The translations under genes and the position numbers were made by a program. Positions 35,061 to 47,040 of a DNA stretch of 64,000 bases are shown here, one piece after another; position 1 is the stretch's first letter; each line of letters starts with the position of its first letter. This DNA comes from Cavia porcellus (lineage: Eukaryota; Chordata; Mammalia; Rodentia; Caviidae): NCBI RefSeq assembly GCF_034190915.1, contig NW_026947486.1:77542044-77606043 (forward strand). The letters run 5' to 3'. The notes below the pieces were generated by a model. The model was not told the origin of the DNA and did no database searches. It worked only from the letters and a program-made list of their open reading frames with translations.

Positions 35061-36097
35061 AGAGGAAAATGAATGACGAAAACCATGCCTGAACAAATTT
35101 GCAAGCTAAAATATACGCATTTCTTTCATTCTTGCAAATAAAAACAATACAAAGTCCTATAATAACAGAGCTGTAAGAAACTTTAGAAAACCCTTGCAAT
35201 ATCATGTGGGGAACCTGAAACTTAGATATGTGAAGAGAGTGAATAAACCTGAGTTCAACCACACCACAGTTTTACATGCAGAGTATGTAACAAATATGCC
35301 AATGTTCTTGATATACATTTTTAGTTCAAGGAAACTTTTAGGAAGAAGTAGGAGGTGAGTACATGATTAAACATGTATAATTAGGTATAAAAGCTCCATT
35401 TAAAAGTTAGCATTAAGGAAAGGAGTGCAGCAAACTGATTTTACTCTGATTGGGCATAGTTTATGCATAGTTGCTTTACACTTACCTTCAAACTGTGATA
35501 AACTGCTAATAATAGCTGCCATTACTTTGTGAATTTTCTAGGGAGGATTTTAAGTTTTATAGAACACATTACATTCACCCAAAATAACAAAGAAATAAAT
35601 ATTTTACTATAGTGACTTTGTTGTCTGTGCATACCGTATGGTTAATGCCTCATTTCACTAAGAATAGTGTATCAATTTGGACAAGAATTGTAATGTAAGC
35701 CAAAATGGGATGCAAAATATACCCTGACTTATTTTAAAATTATCTAATACTCTGAAAATGGTTTCATCAAGAAAGTGTAGGAAACATTTATTATTGATTT
35801 GCAAAATCATTAGGTAATTTGTGCATATATAACCCTTTTAATTAGAGTCTCGCTCAGAGTGCTTTTGGAAGCCTCGTATTTTTGTATCATTTCTGATACT
35901 ATTCCAAAAGTGATGATAACATCTGTAGCAAAGAGGTGAAATGAACTGCAAAGTCATGCATTAATTTAGAGGGCAGCCCATCTGGAAACATTATCAGCAT
36001 TATAATTACTTAACCGTGTAATAGCCCTTCTCTTTGTATGTTCATTCTTTACAATTCTATGAGTTGAATCAGCTTCATGTGTTTGTTTATTCATGCT
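35061..36097. other. No recognised feature
   Basis: Unassigned AT-rich sequence. It holds no long open frame and no repeat that I can name. Confidence 0.4.
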
Positions 36098-36246
36098 TTT
36101 ATTTATTTTGATGCAGTGTCACTGTAATGCAGACTTACCTTGAATTTGATTATGTAACCCAGGCTGGCCTGAACTCATGGCTTGATCCTTCTGCTTCACT
36201 CTCCCAAATACTGGGGTTACAGGCATGTGCCACCATGACTGGCCTT
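36098..36246 (-). mobile_element. B1 SINE, antisense
   Basis: Antisense 7SL-derived sequence with the expected blocks: GTAACCCAGGCTGGCCTGAA (36154), GGGGTTACAGGCATGTGCCA (36212) and a terminal CCATGACTGGCC. It is moderately diverged. B1 is rodent-specific, so this copy is one of the best taxonomic markers in the window. Confidence 0.85.
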
Positions 36247-36598
36247 TATTTTAAATAAATTGAAACGGTATAATTTTAAAAAGATGAATAAAAGAATTAT
36301 AAAATATATTGGTGAATGTAATCTATGTAAATAATTGTGGCCTTTAGAGGAGTACTTTCTTGGTAAAATCAATCAGCAATAAATCAAAAATAATTTTTCT
36401 CCATCAGACAACATGTTAGAGCCTATTCAGTACTCCCCTACCTTACCTAGACAATCTATACCATCAAATGAAAACACATTGAACATCTTTTACTGCATGT
36501 ATACACTTGTATGAATCCTGGCCCATTCTTATCCCTTGTTGTAAAGAGAAAGGAGTATCTTCTCTTCTACAAAAATATTTCCTTCAGCATGGAGTCTC
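36247..36598. other. No recognised feature
   Basis: Unassigned AT-rich stretch. Confidence 0.4.
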
Positions 36599-36986
36599 AG
36601 TGCTATAGTTTAATCATGTCTTTCAATGTTCATGACTTGGTCATTTAACTACCAAAGTAGTGTTGAGAAGATGGTCTTAATAAGTGATTAGTTCATGAAG
36701 GACTTTCATCTCTTCTTGTTCACATGCTCTTTTGCACTCTCTTGTCCTCTTGCCTTCCACCGTAGGATACTACAGCAAATAGCCTCCTAATAGTTTCTGG
36801 TACCTTGACACTTTAACCTTCACAACTGTGAGAAATAAATAAATGTTTTTTCCTCCTTACTTTCACTTTTTCAAGTGCTGAGGATCAAACCCAGAGCCTT
36901 GGTGTGTGATTAAGCCACATTTTCAGCTTACTTTTCCCAGTCATTAATATTCTATTATTGTAAAACAAAGTGGCCTAAAACAGTCA
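36599..36986 (+). mobile_element. MaLR LTR with an inserted SINE
   Basis: The order fits a mammalian MaLR (MLT1/MST-like) LTR. The start is GTGCTATAGTTTAATCATG, with AGTAGTGTTGAGAAGATGGT (36655) and AAGTGATTAGTTCATGAAGG (36681) in the middle. The polyadenylation region CTGTGAGAAATAAATAAATG lies at 36826. The tail resumes after the SINE as CCCAGTCATTAATATTCTAT to about 36986. An ID-type SINE splits the 3' end. No coding sequence is attached. Confidence 0.65.
36862..36935 (-). mobile_element. ID-type SINE fragment, antisense
   Basis: GCTGAGGATCAAACCCAGAG followed by CTTGGTGTGTGATTAAGCCA, the antisense ID order, set inside the 3' end of a MaLR LTR. Confidence 0.55.
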
Positions 36987-38029
36987 CTTGACCCCAGTTT
37001 TTCAGGATTCTAATCTGTAGCTTAGCTTGTGTTTTCTCTTATAACTTCAATTGTCATTCCCTATCAACTCTTTCTTATAAATGTGATAAATTCTCTTCTG
37101 TCTTCAAATATGTCTGATCAATGAAAAAGTGTTATTGTTTCTGCATTTTTCTTTATCACATCCTTTCTTATTCAGGGAGCTAACTAAAATAACCATATAC
37201 AGTTAATTCTACATCTTTTTCCTTTATATTCATTATTTTCACCATCTTTCAGGACAATTCCGATTTTCATGCTCTTCATTTCATCATGGCCAAGAAATAT
37301 AATAATTTTTCACATTCAAACCTGAGCAATGTATGAAATTTTCATGAGAATAATAATATTACTAGTCTTGCAATTTTGTCATCAAAAGTAAATAAAATAG
37401 TACAGGAAAAATAAGAACATGATTCATTTATGATACAGATTAATTATGTAATACTTTCATCTTTATCACTGCTGCCTTACCACTATCAGTTTACCTGTCT
37501 CTTTAGAGTCTCTGCTGATAAACACTTTTATTCAAAGATGTTGAATCCTCTTAGTTTCCATGAGGACGCTCTTTTTTGATTTATCTTCATTCATTTAAGC
37601 CACTCTACAAGCGTAGTATCAGTCTTCAAGTGTTACCTTTTTTTTAAACTCACACTATTATTCTTATTTTCATTCTTTCTTGATGATCTCATCTACATAA
37701 ACATTTCTCACTGATATATGATGATTCCATTGTTCCTTTTCATGCTTCACAAGGGACAGACTAGAGTAAGAGAAAGAAGGAACAGTGATAGGGAAAATGA
37801 TTAAAGATGAAGGAAAGGAAGAAGATGAAGTTCTGGAGAGAGTAGTAGAAAAAGAAAGTGAGATATAAGTGTTTTCTCTAAGAGTTGGTTGGAGGAAATA
37901 AGAAAAAATTAAAATGGATATCTGTAAATGATAATGAAGAGTTCATCTGCCTTTCATAAAATCACTTGAAAGTTCATTTATCTTTCATAAAGTTTTGTGA
38001 AATAGTAAAAGTCTCCAAAAAAGCATGAT
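36987..38029. other. No recognised feature
   Basis: Unassigned. A purine-rich patch lies at about 37755-37880. It has no convincing coding sequence. Confidence 0.35.
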
Positions 38030-39010
38030 AGTTATACAACTCCCTGCATAATGTCAAAATTACATGATACAGTTAAAGCAGTACTTGAAGAGATAGTTTT
38101 AAATAAATTTTCAAAAAATGAAGAATGTAAAAGGACTACAATTTGCACTGAAACTGGCAGAAAAAATAAAATAAGCCAAAAGGAATAAAAAGAGATTTGT
38201 AAATATAAATGTAGAGATCAATGAAGTAGATTACAGTGATAAAAATAGAAAAATTTTAAAGCAAATCCTTTACTTCTGAAAAGACTGACAGATATGTGTC
38301 TAGATTGATGAAAGCATAAAGAAGAAAGATGAAAAGAAAACAAATGCATAATAAAAAGGAAAAAAAATGACAAAATGTAAACAACTGTGTGCCAGTTTAT
38401 TTAAAAACCTAGGTTTTATAAATATGTGTGTATACACATACAGGTGCACACCAAAATGTACACTTGACTATGCCGAAATCACCATTAAATTATCATGAAA
38501 GATTTTGTGTAATAGTAAAAATAAATGAATAGAAGTGAATCAACCATTTTTTCAATGTTGTATTAGGACATAAATGAGAAATGTAATTATATATAAAATT
38601 TACTCATAAAATGTACTTTGCTATAAAAATATTAACTCAAACACTAGCCATTTCATCATATGAATGAAAGGATAATTTGATATGTATCAGATGAACCAAC
38701 ATGTTGATAAAAGTGGAAAAATAGGTGATTAATTAAAAAGATGAAGAAAACCATTACATAAAATTCAGTATCAATTATAGATGATTATGAAATAAACTGA
38801 AAATCAAGGTATAAAGATGTTTCCTTAACTTAAAATAAAACTATACACTGACAACACACAACATTCATGCTCAGGAAGAATTTTAGATGTATCTACTTCA
38901 AAGAATGAGTTACCAAAATTAGCAGTATTCCTTATTGCAGATATGGCCTATTCAGAAATTTCTTAGCTAAATTCAAGGCATTCCTATGCATTAACACATT
39001 ATAAATACTT
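38030..39010 (+). mobile_element. Very old plus-strand L1 ORF2 fragment
   Basis: Heavily decayed ORF2. The ACAGTTAAAGCAGTACTTGA and GAAGAGATAGTTTTAAATAA stretches (38066-38104) match the linker before the RT, and linker-type GAAAAGACTGACAG lies near 38278. RT-like sequence follows at about 38690-38760 (CCAACATGTTGATAAAAGTG). No open frame survives. It ends near 39010. Confidence 0.6.
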
Positions 39011-39299
39011 AAGAAATATGTAGGTATTGTATGAAATTTGTAGTAACATCACGCTTCATTTTTTAGTGAGAAAAATCACTTTTAAAAGTTCCCATGGAAA
39101 TTTTGATTTCTATTCCTAGTAGGAATATATTTTAAACTACATACCCAATGTGTTTTTTATAATTAGGAAAGGTAATAATCATTGCTGACTCTCTTTTCTT
39201 CATTATTCCACACCAAAAAATTATTAATTACTGCTCAAATATATCTACTTTTTTCTACATCATTAGGCTTTTCTCATTCAGACTGACAACAGTGAACAT
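39011..39299. other. No recognised feature
   Basis: Short unassigned AT-rich gap between the L1 fragment and L2-like sequence. Confidence 0.4.
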
Positions 39300-39950
39300 C
39301 TCCAGTACTGTGAAGATTTTATCTGCTCTTGTACATGCTATACCCATTATTATTTTTTTAAACCCGTTATTCTTTACACTGGGAAAATCTTTAAATTCCA
39401 GGTATTTAAATTTAATTTAAATATTTGAAAAGACTGCTTCCTTGCTACACACCCAATAAAACTCCCACTCACCTCCATGTAAAGTTCAAATGTTCATATG
39501 ACATCCTCATTGTACTAGCTCCAGTGAACAATTTTTCTTTAGGTATATTTCTGCTCTTGCATTGTATGTCTCAACAATTTCAAATCCCTTTCTATTACTC
39601 AGATATGAAGTTAAATCGTATTGTTTTGTATCTTCCCTTGTGTTCTGAATTTGTTTCTGAATTTTCATTTTTTCTCACCTTTTTAAAAGGTGAGAAACCT
39701 TTTTAAAACATGATGACCTACAACTCATTCAAAGACACAGCCAAGGAAATAATGCATTTAACTGCATCAATCTGACTTATGGATCCCTACTATGTGCATT
39801 CGTGGAGTGTTTTATCTCTCCTCTATCATTTTTCTCATTTCCAAAGTTTTTCTGAAGACAGAAGCATATTTTTGTTTCCTTACTCATTTCTGTATCTTCA
39901 AAGGCTTGTCTAATTTCAGTACATAATAGGTGCCATGGAAATGATTTTCG
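39300..39950 (+). mobile_element. Probable L2-type LINE 3' end, diverged
   Basis: CACCTCCATGTAAAGTTCAA near 39471 and CTTACTCATTTCTGTATCTT near 39880 are consistent with L2, as is the final TACATAATAGGTGCCATGGA near 39920. The middle is poorly preserved. A 93-codon frame here (39425-39706) is not recognisable as a protein. Confidence 0.45.
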
Positions 39951-40261
39951 AAAGAATTAAAAATGTTATTTTGCATTGCATATAAACATGTTACCCTCAT
40001 AGATTTCAGTCACTTGAATTGTATTTTATAAATTAACATTATTGAAATATACCTGTTTGTAAAGTTCTACAATGCGTTTATTGACTGCTAGCTGTGTATT
40101 TTGTATCATTATATATACAATAATAGATCATTTGTTTAAAAATAAATCTCCTTCGTTTACCTCAACTCAAAGATTGTTGAGCCTTGGATTGAATTAAATT
40201 TAAGGTACTTATATAAAAATTTGTTTTTTTCCCAAAAGATCTCAATTTTCTAATGTAAACA
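39951..40261. other. No recognised feature
   Basis: Unassigned AT-rich stretch. Confidence 0.4.
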
Positions 40262-40393
40262 GTTTAAAATATTTTCCTTCTGTTAAAAATGACATGAATT
40301 ATTTCACTTTTGAGTATGGCCTCAAGTTGCATCCATTTGCCTATAGAAGTCTTAAGTGTCTTCTTTTTTATGAGTTTTTTAGTATTCAATAAC

Positions 40394-40440
<47 letters not shown>

Positions 40441-40500
40441 CACACACATATATTAAAAACACATCTTTTTTATCCATTCCTTAACCCATATGTGTAAATT
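40262..40500 (-). mobile_element. L1 3' end fragment, antisense, with (TA)n
   Basis: The stretch ATTTCACTTTTGAGTATGGCC followed by TCAAGTTGCATCCATTTGCC (40299-40340) matches the antisense ORF2 end seen at 41938 and 54360. A TA microsatellite (about 40393-40450) has expanded inside it. The fragment is about 240 bases. Confidence 0.7.
40393..40450. repeat. (TA)n microsatellite with CA end
   Basis: A TA run with isolated C and G interruptions, ending in CACACACA. Confidence 0.95.
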
Positions 40501-41839
40501 TCATATTGTCTCTCTATGGGAGAAACTGAAAGACTAAATGAGATCCAAAATGTACAATAGATATTGTGAATTGGGAAGAAACTTCTCAAAATAAAATACA
40601 AAACTGAGATGGGAAAAGAGGATAGGGAAAAGGAAGAAAGGGAAAAAGAAAAAAATACACATTAATTAAGATATTTATACAGTTAATTTTTCTTAGTTCA
40701 TTGAATTAAAGGTTGCACTAATATTTGTTGGACAAAATATCATGCCTATATCTTGTACTATGCATAGCTAGTATGAACACAACAATATGCAATATATTAC
40801 TTATTGTAACTCTCCTACTGACCTGTTTTTATTTTCATTTTTTTCTCTTTAAAAGAAAAAAAAAGACTCAAAGTGGAAAGATAGTGTTTTCAATTGAAAA
40901 AAAGTCTTTTAAAATTAATTTAGTTTGGTTTGCTTTAACTTTTGCAGAGTAACTAATTTTTAAAAGCTGTATATGGGAAATGAATATAAGTATTTATAAT
41001 GAATAAAATGTTGGAAGTTAAGCACTACATTTTTTGTCATAAAATGATTGCAGATCATTTTGTCATAACATGCTAGAGTTACTACCCATCAGTAGGTTTT
41101 GGATATGAAATATTGAATACCCGATCAGCTTTAGGGTCTTTTAACATGTATTGATGTTTAGTCCACTTTGTATCATTTTTAAAATCAGATTTCAATTCAT
41201 CTCCCTGCAATAAATTCATAATCAATCTTGTAAGAGTATTCGCTATGTTACAGGCTCAGTAGTCTTGAAGATACAGGATTTGAAGCCCTTGATAAGGCTT
41301 TAATTTATCATATTTATCAATCTTTTATGGATTTTCATCAGCCTTAATATAAGTGCCCAAATGTAGCAGTTATTTCAGTTTACTAAATCCCACAATATAA
41401 ATGGAATAAAATATCATCACTGAGACCCACTCTAGTATTCATTTATGCTTCAGAATGCAACAGAACATTTCAGACCATAAAGCATAGAATTGAGGTATTA
41501 AAGCCATTTTGGAAAATCAATTAATTGACACTAGTAACTGGAAAACAGGAGAAAAATGAATATCTTGGATATATTTCTGTCTTGGCAGAAGCCCATGAAC
41601 TATTAGAACATTTTTTTCAAATCCATTTTATTTCAAAGAGAAAAAAGAAGAAAAAAAGTAAACAAAATTTCAAAACACATCAAACAGGAGGCAAAACTGG
41701 TACATACGTTGCACACTGTCATCACCAAGTCATTCACCCAGAGCATAAAACATCTACATTCAATTATCTGAATTACACCAGCATAAATGTTTCTCTTCAA
41801 AGAGCTCAGAGAAATCAGTAATAAAACTATCTTAATCAT
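40501..41839. other. No recognised feature
   Basis: Unassigned. It includes an A-rich patch at 41635-41670. Frames of up to 98 codons are not recognisable. Confidence 0.35.
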
Positions 41840-43002
41840 TTTTCATATACATATATAAATATACATATAGAATTATTGTTTCTTTCAGTGTATCACACTA
41901 CTGAAAAATTATGTTTACAAATATGTGTCCTATTTATTTCACTTATGAGTATGATCTTAATTCACATTCATTTATCTATAAAAGTTTCCAGTTTAATCCT
42001 CCTTTATGACTAAATAGTGCTCTATTGTGTAAAAGTACCACCTATTTTTTAAAATTCATTCCTCAGTTGATGGGCATTTAGGTTGTTTCCAAGATCCAGC
42101 TATTACAAATTGTGCTGCTAAAAACATGGGTGCACATATATTGCTGTGGTATGATGTTTTCTTAACTCTTTTGGGAAGATATCCAGAAGGGGACTAGCTA
42201 AGTTGAATGAGACTTTTAGTCCTAGTTTTTTAAAGATTCTCCACACTGATTTCCACAGTGGCTGTATTCCCACCAACAGTGGAGAAGGACTCATTTTTCC
42301 CTACAGTCTCTTAAGCATTTGTTATCAGTTGATTTCTTGATAATAGCCATTCTTTTGGGGAAGGTGTAGTCTCCATGTTTAATTTGCACCTCTTGAATGA
42401 CCAATGATGTTGAAAATTTTTCTTCTATTTATGTGCCATCTGTATTTCTTCATCTGAGAAGTGTGTATTCATCTCAGACACCCATTTTGGGATTGGGTTT
42501 AAAATCTAGGAGGACTAATAATTTTTAGTTCTTTATATTCTCAAGAGTAAGTCTTTGTCTGAGGTACAGCTGGCAAATATTTTCTTCCACATTGTGGGTT
42601 ATCACTTCATTCTGTTTGTAGTTTCTCTTGTTGTACAAAACATTTTCAATAGGATGAGATTTTAGTTGGTTATTCTTGTGATAGTTCCTGCGCTATTGAG
42701 GTTTTGTTCATAAAGTCTGCAAACACCAATGTCTTTTAAGAATTTTACCTTCTGTGTTTTCTAACAGATGTAATGTTTCTCTTTTAATATTAATCTCTTT
42801 GATCCACTTTGATTTTAGCTTAGCACATAATGAAAGATATCGGCTCAATTTTAATCTTTAGCATGCATAGATCCAGTTTTTCCAGCACCATTTATTAAAG
42901 AGGCTATCTTTCTTCCAGTGAACATGTTTAGCCCCTTCAAAGACAAGGTGGCTTAGTGTGTCTGAAGATGTTTGTGCATCTTCTAATCTGTCCTACTGAT
43001 CT
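41840..43002 (-). mobile_element. L1 copy 4, minus strand: 3' end and ORF2 C-terminus
   Basis: Antisense L1 starting in the 3' UTR or ORF2 end. The C-terminal block TGATGGGCATTTAGGTTG lies at 42069 and CACCAACAGTGGAGAAGGAC at 42271. It continues to a TTCCAGCACCATTTATTAAA stretch at 42878. It stops inside TCTGTCCTACTGATCT, the left target-site duplication of a 4.1-kb insertion, and resumes seamlessly at 47121. The coding sequence is full of stops. Confidence 0.8.
42987..43002. repeat. Left target-site duplication of the 4.1-kb element
   Basis: TCTGTCCTACTGATCT at 42987-43002 corresponds to TCTGTCTCACTGATCT at 47121-47136, 14 of 16 identical. L1 copy 4 reads continuously once one copy and the insert are removed. 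Confidence 0.8.
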
Positions 43003-44860
43003 TTTTTTTTTTCTTTAAAGAGATAAAATACAGAAAAAGGGGTATAAATAATATATAATTTAATAAAAATAAACAGTAATAAATCACTAGTTGATAAGTT
43101 ACATATTGTCATCTTAGAAATAGTTGTTCAAGTTACAAAATTAAATCATACAAAGTAACATTAAAATAATAACACTGCAAACAGTTCTGCTCAATGATGC
43201 AACAAAACCTTAGATGGTTATCAGTCCTACACACTTGTTTTTTTTTATCTTAAAGAGTGTAAGATTAAACATGACAATATGGAACAGAACAGTTCATAAG
43301 GAAACAATTTAAAGAAACACAGATTTTAAAGCTCTACTGGAGATCTTCACTATCTTATTGTCTCTAGTTTTCTTCCAAATAGTTGTCCCCCTCTTCACAC
43401 ACATTGAATATATCTGAGCATTATAGAACTAATCCAATCATTACAGGATGATGAAGGTTTTTTAGGTCTTCAAGACTTGATTTTGGGGAAGTCAATAATG
43501 GCTACCATAATGTCTCTCATTCTCTTCGTAGTAGCTGTCTTTATCTTTATGTATGCTGAAATTGAACATAATAGACTAGACTAATATCACTCTGAACAGT
43601 GAATAATAGTATTGCTAGATTTTATGTCATAGTGCTATAGAATTAGCATTGGGTTTCTAGTGTCTCTTCTTCTTCAGAGTATCTGTTCATTACATCATGT
43701 CTTATATAATCTGTTACCGTAAATAGGTTAGAAATTCTTCCCATGTGTGAATCTCTACATGTATATCTATTCATTCTGTATTTTAGAGAAAAACAGATCA
43801 AAACGAGACAACAAAACAAATTCCTAGAAAAACATGAAATGCAAAAGACACATAAGACCACAATATTAGGTAATGTATAGTAGCTACTATGCTTTCTCTT
43901 GTTATTTTCAATAGAATTGTCCACATCCTCAGGCATTATATAGTTAAGCATAACATTGCATAGCTATTTTTATAAAAACTCAACTTTGAAGACATTGTAG
44001 GACTTTAAAGCAGTTAATATTTTTTACATCATGTCATCTTCAGAGTAGTTGTCTCTACTCTTAGACTTGATACTATCAAGCATACCAAATTTGAATAAAA
44101 TTAGCCAAGGCAAGATAGCAGTCTAACAAACCAGCTTCAAATAAGATCCATCATAGTAAGACAATGTAAGTAATACAGGGTTTAAGTTTAAGCTAATAGG
44201 AAATTAAGGATAGTTACTGTGGTATAACCTGCTATTTTTGGTTAGCTGTCTGTGCCCTCAAATCTCATATGAGTAGACCAACCAGAACAAAATATAATCA
44301 AACTAAACAGAGCGATAAGACTACTGTGGCTTTTAAATCCTGATACACTTTTAACAATGTCCTCTGCCTTCCTTTTTGAGGCAATTCTTCACCTTTTCCC
44401 TTCTCAGGATGCTTTGTATATTTTGGGTCCCACTAGCTCCTTTAGTTTTTAGACTAGGGGGGTCAACCCATTATCTACCTGAGTGTTGCTGAACCATTTT
44501 GCCCCTGAGCTTAATCTTGGGCTGTACTCCTTTACTTACTAGAGCCACAAGGTTTTCCTTCCTTCCAGCTGTGTAATTCTACACTGCACAAAAGTGTCAT
44601 AACTTTCCAACTTATCTGCAGCTTCTTGGACGAGTTGTCCCTATTTCTCTCTGGTTTCCTGTCACATATAGCATTGTTCTCTCATCCTTGACTCAGTTTA
44701 TTAACCCTCTTTCAGGTTGAGTGTATTTCCTATTCAGAGCATCTCGATGGGTCTGGCCTCCTAATCTACTCTGCCTGTCTTTCTTTTTTGTTAGTGTATC
44801 AAAGCTATCTATATTAAATATTATAGCTTACCGTCTCTGCCGCATCTCTGCTATTTTATT
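43003..44860 (-). repeat. 3' module of the HAL1-like element, internally repetitive
   Basis: This noncoding region lies between ORF1 and the A-tail. A loose motif of the form TCTTC(N)nAGTAGnTGTC recurs near 43369, 43522, 43665, 44034 and 44237. Some copies are followed by an AAATTnAACAnAAnAnACTA block. A second repeated block, TnTTTAAAGAGnnTAA, occurs at 43010 and 43245. Copies A, B, C and E match this region. No similarity to the L1 3' UTR at 9896-10231 is visible. Confidence 0.65.
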
Positions 44861-44882
44861 CTTTTGCTATTATTTGTCCACT

Positions 44883-46000
44883 TTACTGCTTTATTCCACT
44901 GTCTGCCCCGTTCATGGAGGCCTCTATACCTATGTTGCTGGAATCCTGGTATCTTTTCCTCTCTTTCTCTGGAATGTCCTTCAGTACTTTTTGCAGGGTT
45001 GGGTTGGTGGCCATGAACTCCCACAGTTCCTCCTTGTCTTGGAAATATCTTGTTTCTCCATTAATTTTGAGAGAGAGTTTTTCTGGGTACATTGGTCTTG
45101 GATGGACAGTTATTTTCTTTCTGGGCTTGAACTATTTCCCCCCAGACACTTCTCAATTTGAGAGTTTGTCTTGATAAGTCTGTCATTATTTTGATGATTT
45201 GTCTGTTGTAGGTGAACTGCTTCTTTTCTCTGGCCGCTTTTAATATTCTGTTCTTGTGGTGGATTTCTGGAATCTTGATTATTATATGTCTGGGTGTAGA
45301 TCTATTTTGGTTGTAGGTGACTTGGGTTTCTGTATGGCTCATTTATCTGGATATCATTTCTTTTTCCTATGCTTGGGAAGTTTTCCATAATTATATCTGT
45401 GAATAGTTTTTGCAGTTCATTTGTAGTTACTCCTGCTTCATTGCTCATGTTTTTTATTCTTAAGTTATAATTCCTCTTTTCATCTTCCAGCCTTTGAATT
45501 GTTTCTTCCTGGTTCCTTGTTATTTTTAAGAGATCTTTTCTTTCACAATCACATATCAGAAATCTCTCTTCAAGTTTCAAAAGGCTAACTTTAGTTTCTA
45601 TCAAGGAAAAAATGCTGGCAAAAGCCAGCTTTCAATGCAGATTTTAGTTTCCTGGTAATCTCTTTGGATCTGTTTCATGTATTCTAGATTTTGTTATATT
45701 CTTCATCAAAGGGTTCTCTTCCTTTTCTGAGTTCCTCCATTTTTCCATCTGTTTTCTCTTGGGAGGGGCTTATAACTTCTGTAATTAATCTTTTTAATTG
45801 GATCAGAAGTACAGATTTAAATTCGCCTGTGAGGTCACAAAGGTATTTCTTTATGTCCGCTGATGCTGTGTCTAATATTGCATTATTACTGCACTGGTTC
45901 TTTCCTGTATTTAACTCTTCTGGCTTATTTTCCCAGGGTCAGTGGCTGGAGGGTTTTTTTTTTTTTTTTCTTTTTTTCCATCTCTTGTCATGTTTCTGAT
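44883..46000 (-). pseudogene. L1 ORF1 protein of the HAL1-like element
   Basis: ORF1-type RNA-binding protein in three overlapping open frames on the minus strand. An N-terminal helical part lies at about 45950-45620 (including LTGEFKSVLLIQLKRLITEV). The coiled coil and RRM fall at 45604-45302 (KDLLKITRNQEETIQRLEDE). The C-terminal domain lies at 45342-44883 (RHIIIKIPEIHHKNRILKAA and YPEKLSLKINGETRYFQDKE). Only about two or three frameshifts or stops separate them, so it is clearly less decayed than ORF1 of copies 1 and 2. After the domain a short tail (DSSNIGIEASMNGADSGIKQ) ends the frame. The start is uncertain. Confidence 0.8.
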
Positions 46001-46169
46001 TTCTTTCAGACAGGTGTGTTCTGGGGGTCTCTGGCTCTCTCAACATTGCTTAGGGTCTTTCCAAAGCATGATGACTGGGGTTTTGCTGCCCTCTCCAATA
46101 TGCTGTTAGTTGAGGTACACGTAGGGATTTTGGGGTGGTGCAGGCTAGCCTCTAGCCTCTGAGCCAGTC

Positions 46170-47040
46170 AACCCACAATTCCTTTCAGGGACTTAGGATG
46201 TACTTTGTGGAAATCACAGAGATGTGACCTTTTGGACTCCTTGGTTGGGACTAGGTCCCAAACAAGGCATGGCTCAGCCCCAGCAGATTCCACCAGTGCT
46301 CTCTGTGCCAGGCCAACTGAGTGATGCTGCAGCAACCCCGGGCTCTGCCCAACTCCAAGATGTCCTCCAGCCAGGAACAGCAGCCTGGGGGCCCAGTCTC
46401 CAGCACTCACCTGGAATCAATGCAGTTCTCCATCTTAGCTCCACTCCACGCTGCACCACATCCTCCTGCCAAGGGCTGGGGACTCAACAATTCCCCTTAT
46501 TGATGGCTGTGGCTTCAGCTTGACCTTGAATCACCTGACTGCACAGTGCTTCCAGCACAGTGCAGCCTGGTCTTAGTGAGCGTGTAGCATTCCAGCCCTC
46601 CACTCCTGTTTTTCCTTCCTCTGCAGAGGTAGATTCTAGCTTGATGGGGTTTTTTACATTTAGATCAGCCTCCTGCCTTTTCAGAAAACTGCTCAGTGCC
46701 CAGCTTTGGGGCCCAGGTGCATGGCCCTCTCCCTCGCCTCCTCTGGTGGGGCCAGGCAGTTCCAGCTGCCCCACAGGGCCCTGAGACCCAATTTCCAGTA
46801 CGCACTGAGAGCCAATAAAGTTCTCTACCTTGGCTCCACTCCAAACTGTGCCAATTTCTCCCATCAAGGGCCTGGGACTCATAGGCAGCTGCAGCTTCAG
46901 GGCAATGTTGGATCGTAAGACTACAGGGTGCACCCAGCACAGAGTAGATCAGGTTTCAGTGAGCATGTTGGACTTTAGCCCTCCACCCGCACTTTTCCTT
47001 CCTCTTTCTATGTTTATTTTTCCTTTCAGTTTCATCCTGG
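46170..47040 (-). promoter_or_regulatory. 5' region of the HAL1-like element: two ~390-bp units
   Basis: GC-rich sequence with two diverged tandem units. TTTCCTTCCT recurs at 46611 and 46994 (383 apart). TTCTC followed by a GGCTCCACTCC-type block recurs at 46426 and 46821 (395 apart). The CAGTGAGC and GACTnnnAGCCCTCCAC blocks also recur in register. The position upstream of ORF1 suggests an internal promoter. Open frames here (up to 149 codons) follow from the high GC and are not recognisable proteins. Confidence 0.7.

Noticed and set aside
44721..45174. 146-codon plus-strand frame with hydrophobic stretches
   Set aside because: It is the antisense shadow of the L1 ORF1 coded on the minus strand at 44883-46000.
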